Source: Desulfatitalea sp. UBA4791 | Lineage (GTDB): Bacteria > Desulfobacterota > Desulfobacteria > Desulfobacterales > Desulfosarcinaceae | Reading direction: 5' to 3' | DNA length: 25,832 nt | Assembly (NCBI GenBank): GCA_002402905.1 | Contig: DHGT01000032.1 | Location: 1 to 25,832, forward strand | In this document: piece by piece, positions 8,848 through 14,525 of the stretch | How positions within the stretch are numbered: the stretch's first letter is position 1 | Layout of the letters: every line of letters begins with the position of its first letter | The notes under the pieces: generated by a model | The model's database searches: none | Seen by the model: only the letters and a program-made list of their open reading frames with translations | Told to the model about the DNA's origin: nothing | Translations under genes and position numbers: made by a program

Positions 8848-8879
8848 CTAACATTTTTCTAACATTGCCTTGCTATAAG
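8848..8879 (+). promoter_or_regulatory. Promoter with Pho-box-like 11-bp direct repeat
   Basis: CTAACATT occurs at 8848-8855 and again at 8859-8866, exactly 11 bases apart, followed by an extended -10 TGCTATAAG at 8871-8879. No good -35 is present; the repeats occupy its place. PhoB boxes have this form (7-base units CTGTCAT with 4-base spacers, next to the -10), and each unit here matches 5 of 7. It would drive the small gene at 8991. Confidence 0.45.
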
Positions 8880-8990
8880 GTCAGAGATTCTGGGAAAGAC
8901 ACCCAATCGTCGTCTATTCAAGACGTTGGGGAAATTGCCAATGGGCAAACGTACCGGAGGCGAATCCGATCCGTCAGGGGAGATGTTGCT

Positions 8991-9257
8991 ATGTTGTCGT
9001 CATCATTGAGTATCGCCGAGTTCTTTGAGAAAGCCAAGGGCCACTCGTACCAGGAGATTATCCACATGGCCGACAGGGAAGCCACCGAGGTGGAACGTCT
9101 CTATTACAAAACGTGCCGCAACGATCAGTGTGAAGACATCATACAATATATCAAAAACTTGAAAGATTTTATCCTCTACATGCGCCATGGCATTCGAACC
9201 CGACGCACGCGTCACTTCAACCTGCAGCCGTTCAAGCGCACTCGCCTGGAACAATGA
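8991..9257 (+). CDS. Small hypothetical protein (88 aa)
   Basis: An 88-residue, charged and probably helical cytoplasmic protein starting MLSSSLSIAEFFEKAKGHSY. It has two cysteines in YYKTCRNDQCEDIIQ and a basic C-terminus (RTRRTRHFN...RTRLEQ). The frame stays open upstream to 8808, but there the promoter-like sequence is being read. The ATG at 8991 is the first usable start after it, with a weak GGGGAG about 11 bases before. I do not recognise the family. It stands alone between decayed genes, with a large inverted repeat after its stop. Confidence 0.55.
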   Translation: MLSSSLSIAEFFEKAKGHSYQEIIHMADREATEVERLYYKTCRNDQCEDIIQYIKNLKDFILYMRHGIRTRRTRHFNLQPFKRTRLEQ

Positions 9258-9284
9258 GAACAGTTTATGCCCTGCCCCGGCTCC

Positions 9285-9316
9285 CCTGCCGCTGGCTGCG
9301 CCGGTTTTGCGGCAGG
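9285..9316 (+). terminator. Inverted repeat after the small gene
   Basis: CCTGCCGC and GCGGCAGG form a perfect 8-bp stem around a 16-base loop, 27 bases after the stop at 9257. There is no T tract directly after it, so it may be a weak terminator or an mRNA-stabilising hairpin. The rest of 9258-9552 holds no gene that I can support. Confidence 0.4.
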
Positions 9317-9552
9317 CCGGATAACCCTCTTTAAAAAAAGGAAATCCGCCTGGCGGCAGTAGGTTTATTAATGATCAATCCATCCCCCGGGCCATTGCCC
9401 CGTTTTGTCCATCGTGTTAGTTTTCAATGAGTTTATGGTGAGAAATTCGTTAGCACACATGGCTGCACACCACCCACCCGGCCCGGCGTTGCGTGTCGAA
9501 AGTCGCAACAGCCGTCGCGTGGAGGCGTGCAGCAAGAATTCGGGGCACATTG

Positions 9553-10476
9553 ATGCGGAACGGCGGAAGAAAAACCCATCGGAAAATCATCTGCGGCCTG
9601 GTGCTGCTCGGGATGGGTTTGCCGATTCTACTGGCCGTGGCGGCCACCACGGGCCCCGCCAGCCCAAGCGGCCACCAGATCCATATCGCATTCGGTTTCC
9701 ACGTCAATCTCTACCACTCGTTCCGCAACGACACCAATGATGAAAGCGGCTTCGGCAAAGACATCCGCATTATCCGCCACATCATCGACACGCTGGACCG
9801 TTTCAACGCGCGGGGCATCCCCGTCAAAGGCGTCTGGGATTTCGACAATCTCTTCTCCCTGCAGGAGCTGCTCCCCAAGTATGCGCCCGATATTATCGCG
9901 GCCATTCGAAGGCGGGTACAATCCAACGGTGATGAAGTCATTCTCATGTCCTACAACAACGGTCTGGTTTCCGCCATGACCGAGCAGGAGCTCGAAGACG
10001 CCGTTCAATGGGCCATCTCCAACCCCTGGCAGAGCGGTGTAAAGGACCTCTTCGGCAGCTATACCCCCATCGTGCGCCCTCAGGAGATGATGACCACACC
10101 GGGCAATTTCTCGATCTACCGACGGCACGGCATCCATGCCGCGGCCCTCTATTACAGTGCCACCCCTTTCGACGCCTTCCGGGTCTTTTCGCGCCGGTTG
10201 ACCCGCGTCGAAGCCCACAATCCGATCCGCTACCACCACCCCCAAACCCTGGAAGAGATGGTCATCGTGCCGACCTACCACTTCGGGGACCTGGTGGAAC
10301 ACGTGAGCCTGAAAAATTGGGTCCACGAACTGCGCCGCCTGCAAACCGACGGCGAATTCCAACAGGATGCGCTGATATTCATCAATTACGATGCCGACTC
10401 GGGGTTGTGGCAGGGCGTCGACCTGCCCTGGCCTTTGGGCTGGCTGCCCAACACCGACGGCCTGGCCGGTCTGTGA
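9553..10476 (+). pseudogene. GH57-like glycoside hydrolase/deacetylase-fold protein, 3'-truncated
   Basis: The first 307 residues of a secreted protein. A signal or anchor segment (RKIICGLVLLGMGLPILLAVAA) is followed by IHIAFGFHVNLYHSFRND, GFGKDIRIIRHII, GVWDFDNLFSLQELLP, DEVILMSYNNG and IVRPQEMMTTPGNFSIYRRH. This style matches GH57-like (beta/alpha)7-barrel proteins of Desulfobacterota. The chain stops soon after DADSGLWQGVDLPWPLGWLP, whereas relatives continue for several hundred residues. The sequence after the break belongs, in antisense, to an IS1-type zinc-ribbon ORF. A rearrangement or insertion therefore appears to have removed the 3' part. The start is uncertain: ATG 9553 is preferred because it begins a normal signal peptide, and GTG 9493 is the alternative. 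A short product could still be made. Confidence 0.65.
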
Positions 10477-10612
10477 TCAGGGGCGGATTTCGATCCAACA
10501 CGAATTGTCGATTGCATATCAGGCAAAGGTAACGTCTCTTGCCGCCCTTGATGTGGCCGTATCCGTAAATGGCGTCGGAAGCACAGTGGGGGCAACGCAC
10601 GTTCTGAATCAT
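10477..10612 (-). mobile_element. IS1-type zinc-ribbon transposase fragment
   Basis: On the minus strand from ATG 10612 the sequence reads MIQNVRCPHCASDAIYGYGH and continues through KGGKRRYLCLICNRQFVLDR. This is a C-x2-C ... C-x2-C ribbon like the InsA/IS1595-type N-terminal domain of transposases. It stops making sense at about 10477, where the frame enters the antisense of the truncated GH57-like gene. Only the N-terminal 40-45 residues remain. No matching inverted repeat or full element end was found on the other side. It could also be a fragment of a stand-alone zinc-ribbon gene. Confidence 0.5.
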
Positions 10613-11087
10613 CGATCGACCTTTCGTCTTTCATACCTTCTATTTTTCCACAGAGATGTTAGCGAAACGTAAGAATTGTGTCAGGAGTTGATCAGTTGGA
10701 GCAGCCTTTACAAAAAATGGCGGAAACAGCCGAATCGATGAAGCATGCAATTGTTCATAAAATGTTCATAACTCGATGATCCACCTGAATTTTCAAGGAA
10801 TTCCGAAAACTCAATTTCTTCCCCAATTACGAAGAGTTGTAGGGTGGCGCGCAAAAAAGCCATACAATACCTATCGTTATTCAAATGGGGCCTGCATGCC
10901 GCCTAAAGAACCCTAACCCCGATCTACAGGTGTTGACTTCAGGCGACCTTTGCGCAAGAGGATTGCAGCAGGGTTGCCCATCTACCCCATCCGCTCCGAA
11001 TCACCGTTCCAGCGAAAGACGCGCCAACAGGGATAACGCCAAGGCCCTTGGGCATATAACCGTCTCAATCGACAAGCGAGGCCCAGC
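10613..11087. other. Gene-free accessory stretch
   Basis: No gene is supported here. The stretch from about 10620 to 10880 is more AT-rich than its surroundings. It contains an 11-bp-spaced direct repeat (TGTTCATAA at 10752 and 10763). The remainder up to the small Cys-rich gene has only weak promoter-like pieces, such as CATATAACC near 11054. Confidence 0.4.
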
Positions 11088-11297
11088 ATGGAGCCAACGC
11101 CTTTGTATTACCGACCGAGTAAAAAAGCGCTCAGCATCGGGATCTTCCGCAATCACCGCTGCCCGTATTACGATCGCTGCCTCGAAAAAGCAGCACTTGA
11201 AGATCTGTTTCTCGATTGCGGTGCGTGTTGCCTCAAAGACGAAAAGGTGGAAGTGTTTGCAAATATGTACGCTTTACACCACACCGGGTATGAATAA
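11088..11297 (+). CDS. Small cysteine-rich protein (69 aa)
   Basis: A 69-residue protein beginning MEPTPLYYRPSKKALSIGIF. Its cysteines occur as CPYYDRC (C-x5-C) and CGACC, a spacing suited to binding zinc or an Fe-S cluster. It ends ANMYALHHTGYE. GCGAGG lies about 8 bases before the ATG. The family is not recognised with certainty; the C-terminal pattern looks conserved-domain-like rather than random. It converges with the zinc-ribbon gene on the other strand, leaving only 15 bases between the stops. The longer plus-strand frame 10885-11424 that covers it has random-looking composition and is not preferred. Confidence 0.5.
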   Translation: MEPTPLYYRPSKKALSIGIFRNHRCPYYDRCLEKAALEDLFLDCGACCLKDEKVEVFANMYALHHTGYE

Positions 11298-11312
11298 TTC
11301 GCAGCTTGAGAT

Positions 11313-11606
11313 TTATTGGAACGCATCCAACGACTTTCGGGTACTTTTAGCCCACACATTCGCAAACTTGCCCATCTCCGTTTCCCCGATGGCGGAAGCC
11401 GTGGATCGACATGCCGGGCAATAGACTCTAGGGGTGCCGCGACCTGTCCAGCGAAGGAATGTGCGGTGTACTTTCTCGCACCGTGGGCATTTGCACACCA
11501 CCAAAGATTTGCCGATGGATTCTCTTTCTTGTCTATCAAAATCTTTCTGCATTTCGTCATACTCGTGGGCAATAGGGACTTTGCAACTGAATACTTGCGG
11601 CGGCAT
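11313..11606 (-). CDS. Small zinc-ribbon protein (97 aa)
   Basis: A 97-residue cytoplasmic protein. Its centre is a zinc ribbon CKCPRCEKVHRTFLRWTGRG followed by CPACRS, so two CxxC pairs lie about 22 residues apart. The C-terminus is KFANVWAKSTRKSLDAFQ. ATG 11606 is chosen because AAAGGGGT sits about 6 bases before it; the ATG at 11630 lacks such a site. The function is unknown: it could bind nucleic acid or partner the neighbouring Cys-rich protein. It is convergent with the 11088-11297 gene. The first 20 residues are less conserved-looking. Confidence 0.55.
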   Translation of the reverse strand: MPPQVFSCKVPIAHEYDEMQKDFDRQERESIGKSLVVCKCPRCEKVHRTFLRWTGRGTPRVYCPACRSTASAIGETEMGKFANVWAKSTRKSLDAFQ

Positions 11607-11685
11607 CGACAGACCCCTTTTGTGGGTCATGAGGTGATTCGGCTTTTCTGTTTTCCGAGATTAATGCACGCCAATTTGTCTGAGG

Positions 11686-12180
11686 CTAGACGCCGATTAT
11701 GATCTGGTGAGATGGTCGGAAATCCCCCTTGAAACGATAGCCCACCCCCCTCACGGTCTGGATATAATCACTGCAACCGCCCAACTTGTGTCGCAATCCG
11801 ACGATCTGGACATCCACGCTGCGATCGGTGACGGCGTAATTGAATCCGCGTATCGCGTCTACGATTTGTGCCCGTGAAAAAGCCCAACCCGGCCGCGAGG
11901 CCAGGAAGCAGAGCAGTTCGAACTCTGACAAGGTCAGATCAACCGGACGGCCTTTCACAATGACAGTGTGCCGACGCCTGTCGATGGTAATCCCGCCGCG
12001 TTCCATTACCGATTCTTCCGCCACCTTGACCTGGGAAGTGCGCCGAAGGACTGAGCGTACCCGGGCAACCAACACCTTCTAGCTGAAGGGTTTGGTGATA
12101 TAATCTTCGGCCCCGATCTCCAAACCGGCTACCACGTCACTCTCCTGGGCCATCTAAAATCATCCCGGTGTTTTTGAATG
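11686..12180 (-). pseudogene. OmpR/PhoB-family response regulator remnant with in-frame TAG
   Basis: The C-terminal DNA-binding winged helix is intact: LTLSEFELLCFLASRPGWAF, SRAQIVDAIRG, TDRSVDVQIVGLRHKLG and IQTVRGVGYRFKGDF. Upstream lies the end of a receiver domain, ESDVVAGLEIGAEDYITKPF, with the conserved Lys of the KPF motif. The two are joined in frame except for a TAG at 12079-12081 (KPFS-stop-KVLVARVRSVLRR). Before GLEIGAEDY the receiver is broken by a frameshift near 12155. The part with the phosphoacceptor Asp is not recognisable. A gene encoding about 225 residues has thus lost its first half. The DNA-binding half could only be made from an internal start. No partner histidine kinase is nearby. 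Confidence 0.75.
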
Positions 12181-12395
12181 TGCCTCGCGATCAGCACCGA
12201 TGGTGGCATTTCTTCATCCTTCCACCCTTCAGAAAAAGTGTTACCGCTGTATGAGTAAAGGGTTAGAAATCCGTTGGCGACTCTGTGTCATCCAGAAAAT
12301 TCATAGCTGCGTTGTGCCACACGAAGGTTGCCATAGGCCCTGTCTTCCGATGCCGATCGATGCCACTCGCTTCTTGCCGAATGATGACTCCACCG
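12181..12395. other. Gap between the response regulator remnant and the acyl-CoA synthetase gene
   Basis: No gene is supported. The long minus-strand reading frame across it is a shadow of the downstream gene. The part next to the remnant may be further decayed receiver sequence, but I could not read it. Confidence 0.35.
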
Positions 12396-12424
12396 TTGAC
12401 AGGCCTGTAACCTTCCGATATCTA
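12396..12424 (+). promoter_or_regulatory. Candidate sigma-70 promoter
   Basis: A perfect TTGACA is followed by a 17-base spacer and TATCTA, 126 bases before the acyl-CoA synthetase start. The -35 is strong and the -10 is weak. Confidence 0.45.
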
Positions 12425-12549
12425 TTTGCCTTTGTCCGCCTCCGCCAATGGCCTGTGCATTCGGCCCCCTGTGTCCGAAAAAAATCATTGCTGCGGCAGC
12501 GCCGATCGACACGACCAAGTGCCAACCCATGCTGAGCAAGGAAAAATCG

Positions 12550-14019
12550 ATGAACCCGGTAACCGACCCCTATCGCGATATTCCCCTTTTTCCACTGATC
12601 AATCCCAGAAGCATCGCCTTTTTCGGCGCCTCCAACCGATTTTCGGCCATGGGCACCAACCAGCTCAATTCGATCCTGGCTCTCGATTTCAAGGGCAGAA
12701 TTTACCCGGTGCACCCCAAGGAAACGACGGTTCTGGGGATGAAGGCTTACGCCCATGTGGCGGAGCTGCCCGAGGTGCCGGACCTGGCGGTTCTGGTGTT
12801 GCCGACCGGCATCGTGACCGAAACGCTGAAAGCATGCGGTGAAAAAGGCATCCGGCACGCCATCGTGGTTTCCGGCGGATTCAACGAGGTGGGCGGCGAG
12901 GGCAAGGCATTGGAGCAGGAACTGGTCGCCGTGGCCCGGCAATACGGCATCCGCTTTCTGGGCCCCAACTGCCTGGGCGTGGTCAATCCCCACCACGCGT
13001 TCAATGTGACCTTCGCCGCTTTCGAAGGACGCCCCGGGTTCATCGGCATGGCGTCCCAGAGCGGCAGTCTGCTGACCCAGATGTTCGCCTATCTGGAACA
13101 ATTTCATATCGGCTTTTCCACCGGCATCAGCGTGGGCAATGAAGCGTCGGTGGACATCGTGGATTGCATGGAGTACCTGGCCGCCTGCCCCCACACCCGG
13201 GTCATCGGCCTCTACATCGAAAGCATCCGCAGGGGAGAAGCCTTTATAGAGGCCGCCCGGAGCATCGCACCCCACAAACCGATCGTGGCGTATTATGCGG
13301 GGGGCTCGGAAGCCGGACGCCGCGCGGCTTTTTCGCATACCGGCGCCATGGCGGGCCCTGACCAGCTGTATGACGGCGTTTTTCGCCAGTGCGGGGTGGT
13401 GCGGGCATCGTCGCTCACCGAATTGTTCGATTTCTGCTGGGTACTGGGCGCGTGCACCATACCCTGCAGCCATCGCGTCATCGTCTTGACCCACTCGGGC
13501 GGACCCGGCGCCGCAGCCGCAGATGCCTGCAGCCGCAACGGCCTGGCGCTGCCGAGCCTCTCCCGGCAGACCCTCGAACGTCTCATGCCACTGATTCCCA
13601 AAACCGGCAGTACCGCCAATCCCATCGATCTGACCTTTTCCCAGGATCCCCTGGCCTATTTCAAAAGTATCCCCGAGGTGCTCCTGGCGGACGACGAAGC
13701 CGACGGCCTGCTGGTCTATTGCTTCACTCCCCACCAGAACATGAAACGCATCATGGAAAGCCAAGGGTTGCCTGAAAAGGATATCGATGCCTTCACCCGG
13801 GAAACGGCCCGGCAGATCGCCGAACACATGCGGACGCTCGCCGACAACCACGCCAAGGCACTGATCGGATTCACCTACCAGGCGCCCGATATGCCGATCA
13901 TCGAGCACTTGCTGGCCAGTGGCATTCCGATCCTTCCATCTCCGGAGAGAGGGGTGCGCGCCATGGCCGCCCTGATTCAATACGGCCGCCTGGTGCAAAA
14001 CCTGACAGCAGGCGACTGA
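12550..14019 (+). CDS. ADP-forming acyl-CoA synthetase, alpha subunit (NDP-forming type)
   Basis: A 489-residue cytoplasmic protein of the acetyl/acyl-CoA synthetase (ADP-forming) alpha family. These enzymes interconvert acyl-CoA plus ADP and phosphate with acid plus CoA and ATP. A CoA-binding Rossmann domain comes first (SIAFFGASNRFSAMGTN, VVSGGFNEVGG, GPNCLGVVNP). The succinyl-CoA-ligase-like domain follows (ASQSGSL, ISVGNEASVDIVD). The phosphorylated His is in FSHTGAMAG (His263). Length fits a stand-alone alpha subunit. ATG 12550 has AAGGA eight bases upstream; ATG 12529 is an alternative. No beta (ATP-grasp) subunit is in the window, so it must be encoded elsewhere if the complex is active. 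It stands alone, and its acyl substrate cannot be inferred. Confidence 0.85.
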   Translation: MNPVTDPYRDIPLFPLINPRSIAFFGASNRFSAMGTNQLNSILALDFKGRIYPVHPKETTVLGMKAYAHVAELPEVPDLAVLVLPTGIVTETLKACGEKGIRHAIVVSGGFNEVGGEGKALEQELVAVARQYGIRFLGPNCLGVVNPHHAFNVTFAAFEGRPGFIGMASQSGSLLTQMFAYLEQFHIGFSTGISVGNEASVDIVDCMEYLAACPHTRVIGLYIESIRRGEAFIEAARSIAPHKPIVAYYAGGSEAGRRAAFSHTGAMAGPDQLYDGVFRQCGVVRASSLTELFDFCWVLGACTIPCSHRVIVLTHSGGPGAAAADACSRNGLALPSLSRQTLERLMPLIPKTGSTANPIDLTFSQDPLAYFKSIPEVLLADDEADGLLVYCFTPHQNMKRIMESQGLPEKDIDAFTRETARQIAEHMRTLADNHAKALIGFTYQAPDMPIIEHLLASGIPILPSPERGVRAMAALIQYGRLVQNLTAGD

Positions 14020-14236
14020 ACATATCTTCCCCTTTCAGCCAAAGGGACCATCACCATCATCGGGATCGGCGACATCCATCCGCGCCTAACGTGGAGATCA
14101 TGAATTTAGCAATGCCATTGAATTAGGGCCTTTGGGTTTCCATGCGGGCGGGGATCAACCCCAGAAGCGCAAAGTTATTCCCGCACCATGGTCGGCGACA
14201 CCTAAATTTCGCGCATACCGCTATGCTGTTTTTCGC

Positions 14237-14272
14237 GTACTCGTACACGTACTCGTTCTCGTACTCGTACTC
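14237..14272 (+). repeat. GTACTC hexamer array (6 units)
   Basis: Six tandem hexamers: four exact GTACTC plus one GTACAC and one GTTCTC. It forms the left arm of the palindromic element. Confidence 0.85.
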
Positions 14273-14286
14273 GATGGTTTTGCTTT

Positions 14287-14310
14287 CGAGGCTTGAAAAT
14301 GCAAGCTTCG
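14287..14310. repeat. Central hairpin of the palindromic element
   Basis: CGAGGCTTG and CAAGCTTCG pair over 8 of 9 positions around the loop AAAATG. Confidence 0.7.
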
Positions 14311-14328
14311 GAGGTATTTTTCGATGAC

Positions 14329-14361
14329 GAGTACGAGTACCGCAGCGCTGAGTACGAGTAC
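14329..14361 (+). repeat. GAGTAC hexamer array (2 + 2 units), inverted to 14237-14272
   Basis: Two exact GAGTAC units, a 9-base interruption (CGCAGCGCT), then two more. GAGTAC is the reverse complement of the left-arm unit, so the arrays can pair. Confidence 0.85.
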
Positions 14362-14447
14362 GATGTGGACTTATCGGGCCTAGAATTATCTTAGCGCTTA
14401 TGGGGATCAACCCCACCCCTGCACCACCCGCTTGCAGAAAATAAATC

Positions 14448-14474
14448 TAATTTATTTTTTCGGCCGACCGATAA
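14448..14474 (+). promoter_or_regulatory. Candidate sigma-28 (FliA) promoter
   Basis: TAATTTAT, 11 bases, then ACCGATAA. The -10 matches 7 of 8 positions of GCCGATAA; the -35 matches 5 of 8 of TAAAGTTT. It lies about 50 bases before a chemotaxis receptor, a usual FliA target class. Confidence 0.4.
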
Positions 14475-14525
14475 CTGCTGTAGAAGGCTTGTTTTAAAAA
14501 TCGATAACAACCAAAGGGAATCGCA

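Larger units (their letters stand above)
14150..14414. repeat. Palindromic MITE-like element with hexamer arrays
   Basis: GGGGATCAACCCC occurs at 14150-14162 and again at 14402-14414, bounding a 265-bp block. Read inward from both ends, the termini match as imperfect inverted repeats (20 of 25 positions), including CCCCA and AAGCGC. Inside lie six GTACTC-type hexamers, then a central hairpin (14287-14310), then GAGTAC hexamers in the opposite orientation. The whole block can fold back on itself. There is no coding capacity; a minus-strand frame across it yields Tyr/Glu repeats only. It fills most of the gap 14020-14525. It may be a small non-autonomous mobile element or a REP-like repeat; the type is inferred. 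Confidence 0.6.

Noticed and set aside
10885..11424. Plus-strand open frame of 179 codons over the small Cys-rich gene
   Set aside because: Random composition; it crosses both smaller genes that have better start sites and patterned cysteines.
12301..13998. Very long minus-strand open frame (565 codons) opposite the acyl-CoA synthetase gene
   Set aside because: It is a mirror frame of a GC-rich gene; its translation has no recognisable motif, while the plus strand has clear CoA-binding and His motifs.
14237..14361. CRISPR-like repeat array
   Set aside because: Hexamers are tandem without spacers and change orientation; no cas genes are nearby.
14123..14416. Minus-strand frame with Glu-Tyr repeats
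   Set aside because: It is only the translation of the hexamer arrays and the inverted ends of the palindromic element.
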